From Planctomycetia bacterium (GTDB lineage Bacteria > Planctomycetota > Planctomycetia > Gemmatales > Gemmataceae): 5,294 bases of DNA. The notes beneath the pieces were generated by a model. It made no database searches. It saw only the letters and a list, made by a program, of their open reading frames with translations, and was not told the DNA's origin. Both the position numbers and the translations under genes were made by a program. Where the stretch lies: positions 1 through 5,294 of the forward strand of contig JAKEEV010001146.1 in the NCBI GenBank assembly GCA_022616395.1, written 5' to 3'. Numbering within the stretch: position 1 is the first letter of the stretch; each line of letters starts with the position of its first letter. Positions 1-5,282 of this stretch are shown here, piece by piece.

Positions 1-41
1 CCAGCCTGACTCCCGAAGTGACAGGCTGGAAGCCTGTCCTA
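1..41. repeat. Palindromic intergenic repeat, cut by the window edge
   Basis: An 8-bp stem (20-27 with 31-38) closes on a GGA triloop and is followed by CTAC. A second pairing is possible between 1-8 (CCAGCCTG) and 22-29 (CAGGCTGG), so the element probably extends to the left of the window. It lies directly upstream of the gene starting at 52. Its stem-GGA-stem-CTAC design matches the elements at 1441-1462 and 2853-2882. I infer a dispersed non-coding repeat; copy number elsewhere cannot be seen from here. Confidence 0.6.
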
Positions 42-51
42 CATTAAGGGC

Positions 52-900
52 ATGTCACTCCTCTGGCTCAACGGCGCGCTCATCGACAAGACCGAAGCCC
101 GCGTCAGCCCGTTCGACCACGGGTTTCTGTACTGCGATGGCGTCTGGGAACACTTCCGCCTGTTCAATGGCAAGCCGTTCGGCGCGGATCATCATCTCAA
201 ACTCCTGTTCGCCGCGGCGAACGCCGTCGGCATTGACATCCCGTTGTCACACGATGAATTGCTCGCGGCGATCAACTCCACGGTGAAAGCGAACAACCGC
301 ACCGAGGGGTATGTTCGCGTGATCGTTACACGCGGACCTGGCACCATCGGCCCCGACCCGCGAAAACTCGATCCGCAAGTGATTGTGATCGCCGAGGAGT
401 ATCAGCCGTTCCCGCAGGAACTCTACGGCCACGGTCTGCATGCGGTCGTGTCGCGGCTGATACACGACCCGGACAACCCGGCGCACTGGTTCCGTACGCT
501 CAACCAACTGCATGTCGTTCAGGCCAAGCGGTACGCCTTACTCAACGGATGCCTGGAAGCGGTGTACCACACGCGTGCCGGCCACATCGTTGGCTCGACG
601 GAAGGGTTCCTGTTCGCGGTGAAGGATGGCGCGCTGATCGTCGCGGGTGGTCAACCAGAAGACGCGACCGGATTCGCAGTTGCAGCGCTGGCTGCAGCCG
701 GCGGGGCAGTCGTCGCGGAACACGCGCTCACGTTCAAGGACCTGGTTGCAGCGCAAGAAGTGTTCATCGCCGGAACAGCGTGTGGCATCATCGGCATCGT
801 TCGTATCGACCGGAAGGACATCGGAAGCGGCACGGAAGGGCCAATCACGCGAACAATCCGGGAACGATACCGCTCGCTTACGCGGGGAGAACCGGGCTAA
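52..900 (+). CDS. Class IV (fold-type IV) aminotransferase homologue, probably lacking PLP chemistry
   Basis: This 282-residue protein has the length and layout of the branched-chain / D-amino-acid aminotransferase and aminodeoxychorismate lyase family. The N-terminal WLNG (5-8), the DHGFLYCDGVWE block (22-33), VTRG (residues about 92-95), the RTLNQL...VVQAK block (148-159) and the late FIAGTACGI block are all family landmarks. Aligned with my memory of Bacillus D-amino-acid aminotransferase, three cofactor positions differ. The Schiff-base Lys is Arg148 (codon 493-495), the pyridine-N Glu is Gly181 (592-594), and the phosphate-binding Arg is Leu51 (202-204). The reading frame is clean and the fold signature is kept, so this looks like a maintained protein with lost or altered chemistry rather than a decayed gene. 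The ATG fits the family N-terminus. An AAGGG lies only 1 nt upstream of it, too close to be a normal Shine-Dalgarno. The gene is followed after 30 nt by the stress-protein gene and is probably co-transcribed with it. Family membership is firm; substrate and activity are unknown. Confidence 0.88.
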   Translation: MSLLWLNGALIDKTEARVSPFDHGFLYCDGVWEHFRLFNGKPFGADHHLKLLFAAANAVGIDIPLSHDELLAAINSTVKANNRTEGYVRVIVTRGPGTIGPDPRKLDPQVIVIAEEYQPFPQELYGHGLHAVVSRLIHDPDNPAHWFRTLNQLHVVQAKRYALLNGCLEAVYHTRAGHIVGSTEGFLFAVKDGALIVAGGQPEDATGFAVAALAAAGGAVVAEHALTFKDLVAAQEVFIAGTACGIIGIVRIDRKDIGSGTEGPITRTIRERYRSLTRGEPG

Positions 901-905
901 AATAC

Positions 906-931
906 TGGTGCCTCCTTCAGGAGTTGCACCA
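906..931 (+). promoter_or_regulatory. Hairpin enclosing the ribosome binding site of the stress-protein gene
   Basis: The Shine-Dalgarno AGGAG (919-923, 7 nt before the ATG at 931) is paired within a local inverted repeat. The outer stem is TGGTGC (906-911) with GCACCA (926-931), which includes the A of the start codon. The inner stem is CTCC (912-915) with GGAG (920-923), closing on TTCA. A 2-nt TT bulge (924-925) separates the stems. The pairing is read directly from sequence. Translational control, such as a thermosensor-like switch, is inference. Confidence 0.5.
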
Positions 932-1389
932 TGGTTACCATCCGTCGCATTCTGGTGCCCACCGACTTCAGCGACTGCGCGCTGCCTGCTGTTCGCTACG
1001 CGGCCGAACTCGCGGACAAGTTCGGTGCCGAGTTGATTCTTCTGCACGTCGTCCCGGATGCTGTCCTGGCATTGCCGGACGCGGTGATGCCAACGCCTGC
1101 CCCAGCCGCTGACCTGCACGCCTTGACCGAAGCGGGCAAAACTGGTCTTGCTCATCTGATCGCCGCGGAGAAACTGGAAGCTCGTCATCCGCGTGCGGAA
1201 GTGCGCATCGGTTCGCCCGCCGCGGAGATTGTTGCCGCCGCGAAGGATCTTCACGCCGATCTGGTGTGCATCGGCACGCACGGCCGCGGAGGACTGGCTC
1301 GCGTGATCCTCGGCAGCGTCGCGGAGTTGGTCGTGCGGCAAGCCCCCTGCCCCGTACTCACCGTGCGCCCCAAAGCGTGCGGAGGATAG
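931..1389 (+). CDS. Universal stress protein, UspA family, ATP-binding type
   Basis: This 152-residue single-domain Usp protein has the usual length for one domain. The N-terminal strand RRILVPTDFS contains Asp12, the conserved acidic residue near the adenine pocket. AAELADKFGAELILLHVV (24-41) is the typical first helix and second strand. The C-terminal nucleotide motif is complete: Gly115-x2-Gly118-x9-Gly128-Ser129, followed by APCPVLTVR (138-146), the standard last strand. By family knowledge this is an ATP-binding cytoplasmic protein induced in stress or growth arrest, usually dimeric; its precise role is not predictable. The ATG is supported by AGGAG at 919-923 with 7-nt spacing. It sits 30 nt after the aminotransferase-like gene and is probably in the same transcript. 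Its ribosome site is folded into a hairpin (906-931), which could regulate translation. Confidence 0.93.
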   Translation: MVTIRRILVPTDFSDCALPAVRYAAELADKFGAELILLHVVPDAVLALPDAVMPTPAPAADLHALTEAGKTGLAHLIAAEKLEARHPRAEVRIGSPAAEIVAAAKDLHADLVCIGTHGRGGLARVILGSVAELVVRQAPCPVLTVRPKACGG

Positions 1390-1395
1390 CATCAG

Positions 1396-1462
1396 AGTAG
1401 TAGGCATTCGCTGGGTGCCGTGGTTGTTGATCAAGAACGGCACACGGCGTGTGCCTACTACT
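1396..1462. repeat. Nested palindromic element between stress-protein and PQQ-protein genes
   Basis: The termini form a perfect 11-bp inverted repeat: AGTAGTAGGCA at 1396-1406 and TGCCTACTACT at 1452-1462. Inside it is a 7-bp inverted repeat (1415-1421 with 1437-1443) around the palindrome TTGATCAA (1427-1434). A competing small hairpin is CACAC-GGC-GTGTG (1441-1453). The right part has the stem-GGC-stem-CTACTAC design also seen, with GGA and other stems, at 20-41 and 2853-2882. It fills nearly the whole gap. There is no T-run after a stem, so I do not call it a terminator. Confidence 0.7.
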
Positions 1463-1467
1463 TTCGT

Positions 1468-1471
1468 GAGG
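1468..1471 (+). promoter_or_regulatory. Ribosome binding site selecting a GTG start
   Basis: GAGG lies 7 nt upstream of GTG at 1479. This spacing, together with the signal peptide that begins exactly there, decides the non-ATG start of the PQQ-repeat gene. Confidence 0.6.
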
Positions 1472-1478
1472 TTCTTTC

Positions 1479-2756
1479 GTGCGACTTCTTTCGCTCACAC
1501 TCATACTTGCCTTCGCACTCTCCGCCGCAGGCGGAGACTGGCCTCACTGGCGCGGGCCGAACCGCAACGATGTGATTGATGAACCCTCCGGCTGGGATGG
1601 CAAGTCGTGGATCGCGGATAAGCCAGCGTGGAGAGCGAAAGCGGGCGAAGGCGCGAGCAGTCCGCTTGTGGTCGGCGAGCAAGTGTTCACGCTCGGTTAC
1701 GAAGGCGGCAAGGATGTGCTTCGTTGCTTGAGCGCGAAGGACGGCAAACAACTCTGGTCGGTGAATTACAAGTGCCCCAGGCACCCTCGCTTCCACATGG
1801 GCGACGAGGGGCTGTATTCCGGGCCATCTTCCACACCCGAATACGACCCCGCGACCGGATTTCTTTACACGCTCAGCATTGATGGCGATTTGAACTGCTG
1901 GGACACGAAAGCGCAGGAAAAGAAACTGTGGGGGCGAAATCTTTACGGCGACTACAAGGTGGAACGCAGACCGAAGCTCACGCGTGCCCCGCAACGCGAC
2001 TACGGTTACACTTCCAGCCCGCTTGTTCATCGCGACTGGCTGCTTGTGGAAGTCGGTAGCACAAAGCAAGGCACACTGATTGCCTTCGACAAGAAGACTG
2101 GCAAGCAAGCGTGGGCTTCGGAACTCAAAGACGAGGCTGGACACACAGGCGGACCAACTCCGATGACCGTGGAAGGTATTGCATGCGTCGCGGTGCTCAC
2201 TCAGCGAAACCTTGCGGTGATTCGGCTCGATGCGGGTAACGAAGGCAAGACGGTTGCCACCTTCCCGTGGGTGACCGACTTCGCCAACAGCATCGCTGGC
2301 CCTGCAATCGAAGGAGACAGCGTGCTCATCACGTCCGGTTACAACCAGAACGCCATCTGCAAGTTCAAAGTGACGCTGAAAGGCGCCAAGGAAGTGTGGA
2401 GGAAGAAGTTCGCGTCGAAAGTCTGCACTCCAGTGATTCACGATGGGCACGTTTACTTCGCGTGGCAACGAATGCGATGCCTGGACTTCAAGACGGGCGA
2501 ACAGAAGTGGGAAGGAGGCGCGTTCGGCGACCCCGGTTCGTGCATCGTGACAAACGACGACCGCGTGATCGTCTACGGGTTGAACGGCAAACTCGCGCTG
2601 GTCGAAGGCGCGAAGCGTTCGCCGAATGCTTACAAGGAACTGGCGGTGAAGGACAAGATCTTCGGCACTCTGGCGTGGCCGCACATCGTACTCGCTGGCG
2701 GAAAGCTCTACTGCCGCGACCGCGACGGGAACCTCGCGGTGTTTGCCACAAAGTAG
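1479..2756 (+). CDS. Exported PQQ-like beta-propeller repeat protein
   Basis: This 425-residue protein begins at GTG with a Sec-type signal peptide: Arg2, a hydrophobic stretch at 3-14, and SAA at 15-17, with cleavage probably after Ala17. The mature protein opens DWPHWRGPNRNDV (20-32), a signature often seen in planctomycete secreted PQQ-repeat proteins. Repeated blade motifs of the form (A)xDxxTGKxxW follow: AKDGKQLW (86-93), WDTKAQEKKLW (141-151), FDKKTGKQAW (203-212), KVTLKGAKEVW (297-307) and LDFKTGEQKW (335-344), with a last strand at LYCRDRDGNLAVF near the C-terminus. This spacing fits a 6- to 8-bladed propeller. There is no CxxCH haem motif, so it is not a quinohaemoprotein dehydrogenase. 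Fold class is clear, but PQQ binding itself is not shown; many such proteins are scaffolds of the BamB/YfgL kind. It lies in a single-gene unit flanked by palindromes. Likely location is periplasm or cell envelope. Confidence 0.9.
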   Translation: MRLLSLTLILAFALSAAGGDWPHWRGPNRNDVIDEPSGWDGKSWIADKPAWRAKAGEGASSPLVVGEQVFTLGYEGGKDVLRCLSAKDGKQLWSVNYKCPRHPRFHMGDEGLYSGPSSTPEYDPATGFLYTLSIDGDLNCWDTKAQEKKLWGRNLYGDYKVERRPKLTRAPQRDYGYTSSPLVHRDWLLVEVGSTKQGTLIAFDKKTGKQAWASELKDEAGHTGGPTPMTVEGIACVAVLTQRNLAVIRLDAGNEGKTVATFPWVTDFANSIAGPAIEGDSVLITSGYNQNAICKFKVTLKGAKEVWRKKFASKVCTPVIHDGHVYFAWQRMRCLDFKTGEQKWEGGAFGDPGSCIVTNDDRVIVYGLNGKLALVEGAKRSPNAYKELAVKDKIFGTLAWPHIVLAGGKLYCRDRDGNLAVFATK

Positions 2757-2759
2757 GTG

Positions 2760-2774
2760 CCGCTTGCCGAGCGG
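2760..2774 (+). other. Small hairpin just after the PQQ-protein stop
   Basis: CCGCT (2760-2764) pairs with AGCGG (2770-2774) around a 5-nt loop, starting 4 nt after the stop codon. It is followed by GCTTTC, which is not a real T-tract. It could contribute to 3'-end formation together with the larger palindrome downstream, but evidence for an intrinsic terminator is weak. Confidence 0.3.
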
Positions 2775-2777
2775 GCT

Positions 2778-2882
2778 TTCATAGTAGTCATCACGCTCCG
2801 CGTGATGCCGCCGCGCATGCGGCGGGTTCTTCTTCGCTGTCTGCGCTTCTGACATCACGCGGAGCGTGATGACTACTATGAA
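2778..2882. repeat. Long inverted repeat (30-bp perfect arms) between convergent genes
   Basis: Arm 2778-2807 is the exact reverse complement of 2853-2882, with a 45-bp spacer. Each arm is itself a hairpin: CATCACGC, 3-nt loop, GCGTGATG, with the loop reading TCC in the left arm and GGA in the right. The spacer starts with a third stem, CCGCCGC-GCAT-GCGGCGG (2808-2825). The structure separates the convergent PQQ-protein and YgfZ-type genes and could act as a two-way transcription or mRNA-stability barrier, although no T-run follows it. The right arm includes the stop codon (complement of 2876-2878) of the minus-strand gene. Confidence 0.85.
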
Positions 2883-3874
2883 GACACCGGCAATCCGAGC
2901 ACTTCCACCAACTGCTTGCCGCTTGGTGTTTCAGCTTCCATTCGCGTGCCGGGCTTCTGGTGTTTCCATTTCAGGTAAGCGAGCACAATGGGAACGCCGA
3001 GTCGTGGAGAGTGACAACTCGATGTCACTAACCCCACCTCTTGCCCGTCGTGGAACACCTTCGTTCCGGCTGGTAGCGAGCCGCCTTCGAGCACTTTCAG
3101 CCCCAGGAACGCGCGGTTGACGTGCCCGGCCCGGTCGCGGGCCATCACAATCGGTTCCTGACCGAGGAAACAGCCCTTCGTGTAACTCACAGCGCGCGTT
3201 GCATTGCCCACTTCCATCACGAAACGGTTCTCGTCGATGTCCTTGCCGAACACCGGCATCCCCGCTTCGACGCGAAGAGTCTCGAACGTCTCCGCGCTCG
3301 CGGGAACGGCACCAGCAGCGGTTAACATTCTCCGCACACCATCCGCGACTTCATTTCGACACACGATGTCGAAGCCCGATAGCCCAAGTTGATCGCGTCG
3401 GCGGATGGAACAGGTCGCGTCCTTGCCGAAGGTGCGTTCCATGTGCGCGAACTCCGGCAACTCCGGCACCGCGTCTCCGAGTGCGGCAGAAAGAACTTCG
3501 CTCGCCTTCGGTCCGGCGAGGTGAAACTGCGCGAAGTCGCTCGTGCGGTCGGCAATCTCGACTTGCTCGGAGATGAGGTAGCGGTCGAGATATTGCACCA
3601 ACTCCGTGTTGCGGCCGGGGGTGGTTTCGACCCACATCGCATGTCGGCCATCACTGAGACGAATGTGATAGATCCACGACTGAAACTTCACTTTCGCGCG
3701 CGGATCGCAAAAGTAGGCTTCGCATCCACCACCCAGCGGAAGGCTCTTCACGTCGTTCGTGCAGAGATTGCCGAGGAACATCGGCGCATCCGGCCCGGTG
3801 AGCAGGAGCTTGGCCGCATTCGAGATGTCGAAGAGAGCCGCTGAGTTGATCGCGGCGGTGTAGTCAGGTGTCAT
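2876..3874 (-). CDS. ygfZ: YgfZ/IBA57-type folate-binding protein (GcvT superfamily)
   Basis: This 332-residue protein carries the YgfZ signature KGCFLGQE at 233-240 (Cys235 is the conserved cysteine) in the longer block TRAVSYTKGCFLGQEPIV. Upstream is LRVEAGMPVFGKDIDENR (200-217), the usual GcvT/YgfZ motif. The N-terminal LTGPDAPMFLGNLCTNDVKSL (25-45) matches the tetrahydrofolate-binding aminomethyltransferase fold, and residues about 253-330 form the C-terminal beta-barrel. By family knowledge these proteins bind tetrahydrofolate and help assemble or repair Fe-S clusters, for example in radical-SAM enzymes; they are not the glycine-cleavage T-protein, which lacks KGCxxGQE. The ATG (3874-3872) has GGAG at 3884-3881 with 6-nt spacing. 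Immediately upstream of that site stands a 31-bp hairpin (3886-3955), and 63 nt separate the gene from the LarA-like gene. The last serine and the TAG stop fall in the repeat arm at 2853-2882. Confidence 0.88.
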   Translation of the reverse strand: MTPDYTAAINSAALFDISNAAKLLLTGPDAPMFLGNLCTNDVKSLPLGGGCEAYFCDPRAKVKFQSWIYHIRLSDGRHAMWVETTPGRNTELVQYLDRYLISEQVEIADRTSDFAQFHLAGPKASEVLSAALGDAVPELPEFAHMERTFGKDATCSIRRRDQLGLSGFDIVCRNEVADGVRRMLTAAGAVPASAETFETLRVEAGMPVFGKDIDENRFVMEVGNATRAVSYTKGCFLGQEPIVMARDRAGHVNRAFLGLKVLEGGSLPAGTKVFHDGQEVGLVTSSCHSPRLGVPIVLAYLKWKHQKPGTRMEAETPSGKQLVEVLGLPVSS

Positions 3875-3885
3875 TGGGTACTCCG

Positions 3886-3955
3886 GGCGAACGGCCGGCG
3901 TAAGCCGGCTGGTGAATTGTTCGCTTCACCAGCCGGCTTACGCCGGCCGTTCGCC
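3886..3955. repeat. 31-bp perfect inverted repeat with 8-nt loop
   Basis: Arms 3886-3916 and 3925-3955 are exact reverse complements, separated by TTGTTCGC (3917-3924). Inside each arm GCCGGC is repeated around a 4-nt core (3932-3937 and 3942-3947 in the right arm), so arms can also fold alone. The right arm encodes the final residues and the TAA stop of the LarA-like gene on the minus strand. The left arm ends one base short of the GGAG ribosome site of the YgfZ-type gene. No T-run follows on either strand. A transcript running through both minus-strand genes would form a very stable stem here. Confidence 0.9.
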
Positions 3956-5140
3956 TGTGACCATCATCTTGTGTGCGTCGGGAATCAGAAGCACGGTGCC
4001 TCCGGCGTCGATCAGTCGCTGAGCTTCGGATTGCGAATGAATCGGAGTCGCGAACAACTCCTCCGCCACGTTATCGGGATAACTGCTCGCGAGGAACAGA
4101 CTCGCGGACTTGGCCGCGAACACCCAGAGCGCTGAGGCAGCCCAGTCGTCGGGCTTCTGCTGAGCCAGAAGCTTGCGCGCACCGGTCGGGCCGTCGAGCG
4201 TGCGGAGAAACTCCGCGCCTGGACCCAGTGCGGGCGCGGCGGTCGTGAGTAAACCGATGCGCCCGCCCTTCTTCACGACACGAGCAGCGCACGCGGCAGC
4301 CTGTGCCAGATCAGTGAATGTAATGTTTGCGGGGTCGCCGCTGATCGATGCAATCACCGTGTCGGCTTGCTCGTTTATCTGGCCGCGCCAGCGTGCATCC
4401 TGTCGGCGGATGCCTTCTGAACCGCTGTCGAGTAGCCCCGCCACGACATCTTGAACCGCGTCACCCTCGCCCGCGATCACCTGCACGAAGAACGGCGTGC
4501 CGAGCAGCCACGCGACTTCCGCCGGTTCTTCTCGCAGCGCCCCCAGCGGGCCAGTCGTGAACTCACCCGCGAAGGCGGCTCGCGTTTCTTCGTCCGAGAG
4601 TGCCGGGAAGATCGCGTTCTCCGCGCCCGCGTGGCCGGAGTTCGGGTCGTAGCCGCGACCGGTGAGCACGATGTTGAAGTCCGCTTCGACCAGCGTGCGG
4701 TTTAAATACACGCGCCGGCCGCCCTTTGTCGTCGCCAGATACGCAAGCCGCTTGCGGTCGGTTGGGTCGTGCGTTTCGGCGGTCACGTCCTCGAACTCGT
4801 CGGGCAGTTCGTCAATCCACCCTTGCGGTGAACCGGGCGGAGAAAGAATCGTGACCGCGACCGGATCGACGTGAGCGCTCTGAAGGTGCCGTAACACTTC
4901 CGCCAGCATCTCCGCAACGTGCGGAAGTGCGGGATCAATCACCACGGTAATGCAATCGTCCGGCGTGAGCGCGCGGCGCAGTGGTTCAAATCCGAACGGC
5001 TTCTCCAGAGCATCGTGAACCAGTTGTTGCGGTGAAGCAGTCGGAGCAGCGAACGCGGCCCGGTGAAGCGCGATCGCACGCTCGGTCGGCACCGTGAGCG
5101 TCCACGGTTGATTACCAACGATCAGGGTTGTTTCCGCCAT
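3938..5140 (-). CDS. LarA-like (DUF2088) protein lacking lactate-racemase catalytic residues
   Basis: From the ATG at 5140-5138 this protein is 400 residues, close to the LarA length. The best family match is THDPTDRKRLAYLATTKGGRRVYLNRTLVEADFNIVLTG (residues 123-161), which follows the LarA pattern of HDP, L-TT-GxxVYxN and VEAD. Aligned gaplessly beyond it, LarA's SGGRK/SGGAK segment reads AGAEN, so the lysine that anchors the nickel-pincer nucleotide is Asn175 (plus-strand 4616-4618), and the preceding catalytic His is Asp165. The GTHRP histidine is Pro105 and the DxTRP arginine is Leu72. So the LarA fold is likely but racemase chemistry is not. I prefer the internal start at 5140 because GAGGAG stands 5 nt upstream, whereas an in-frame ATG at 5164 has no such site and would fall at the predicted transcript start. 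The C-terminal GERPA and stop are encoded by repeat sequence. Function unknown; cytoplasmic, with no signal peptide seen. Confidence 0.82.
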   Translation of the reverse strand: MAETTLIVGNQPWTLTVPTERAIALHRAAFAAPTASPQQLVHDALEKPFGFEPLRRALTPDDCITVVIDPALPHVAEMLAEVLRHLQSAHVDPVAVTILSPPGSPQGWIDELPDEFEDVTAETHDPTDRKRLAYLATTKGGRRVYLNRTLVEADFNIVLTGRGYDPNSGHAGAENAIFPALSDEETRAAFAGEFTTGPLGALREEPAEVAWLLGTPFFVQVIAGEGDAVQDVVAGLLDSGSEGIRRQDARWRGQINEQADTVIASISGDPANITFTDLAQAAACAARVVKKGGRIGLLTTAAPALGPGAEFLRTLDGPTGARKLLAQQKPDDWAASALWVFAAKSASLFLASSYPDNVAEELFATPIHSQSEAQRLIDAGGTVLLIPDAHKMMVTGERPA

Positions 5141-5145
5141 GAGCG

Positions 5146-5151
5146 CTCCTC
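5146..5151 (-). promoter_or_regulatory. Ribosome binding site selecting the start at 5140
   Basis: On the minus strand GAGGAG lies 5 nt upstream of the ATG at 5140-5138. The alternative in-frame ATG at 5164 has no purine-rich site in front of it. This favours the shorter product for the LarA-like gene. Confidence 0.6.
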
Positions 5152-5170
5152 GCGTTGCGGTCATTCACGA

Positions 5171-5176
5171 ATTATA
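5171..5176 (-). promoter_or_regulatory. Candidate -10 box (TATAAT) for the LarA-like gene
   Basis: The minus strand reads a perfect TATAAT at 5176-5171 in an otherwise GC-rich stretch. Transcription would begin near 5164, leaving a leader of about 24 nt before the preferred start at 5140. No convincing -35 box is present at the expected 16-18 bp spacing; that position falls at the edge of the repeat beginning at 5194. The call rests on the -10 match alone. Confidence 0.35.
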
Positions 5177-5193
5177 CGCGGGGGAGACAATCG

Positions 5194-5282
5194 GAGCCGG
5201 AAGCGTTAGCGACGGGCCTTCAGAGCCGGAAGCGTTAGCGACGGGGTTTTCAATTTCCGTCGCTGACGCTTCCGGCTCTGAA
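5194..5282. repeat. Repeat cluster: two direct copies plus one inverted copy
   Basis: A 23-bp unit (GAGCCGGAAGCG... to ...GCGACGGG) occurs at 5194-5216 and again, identical, at 5223-5245. A third copy lies inverted at 5257-5280, with one difference (T versus C in GTTAGC/GTCAGC). Copy 2 and the inverted copy pair over 5219-5244 with 5257-5282; the single difference becomes a G-U pair in RNA and the loop is about 12 nt. This fills most of the 130 bases between the LarA-like gene and the window end; I see no coding region there. The neighbouring gene on the right is outside the window. Confidence 0.85.

Noticed and set aside
52..900. Calling the first gene ilvE, pabC or dat
   Set aside because: The catalytic lysine appears to be missing, and no substrate-specific motif is clear enough to name an enzyme.
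538..1443. Long minus-strand open frame opposite the aminotransferase-like and stress-protein genes
   Set aside because: It spans two clearly recognisable plus-strand genes, and its translation is rich in Arg, His and Ser with no family signature. It is a frame shadow in GC-rich DNA.
1461..1481. Two copies of CTTTCGTG, 13 nt apart, around the GTG start of the PQQ-repeat gene
   Set aside because: An 8-bp repeat of this kind can arise by chance, and no operator symmetry or third copy is present.
1458..2858. 466-codon minus-strand open frame opposite the PQQ-repeat gene
   Set aside because: The plus strand has a signal peptide, ribosome site and repeated blade motifs. The minus frame has no recognisable domain and runs into palindromic repeats at both ends.
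2760..2882. Intrinsic terminator for the convergent genes
   Set aside because: Stable stems exist, but neither strand has a T-run after them. Termination is possible but is not supported by the standard signature.
3389..3844. Plus-strand open frames within the YgfZ-type gene
   Set aside because: The minus strand carries the KGCFLGQE and RVEAGMPVFGKDID motifs; the plus frames show none.
3938..5140. Calling the LarA-like gene larA
   Set aside because: Residues required for the nickel-pincer cofactor and proton transfer do not align, so lactate racemase would be a misleading name.
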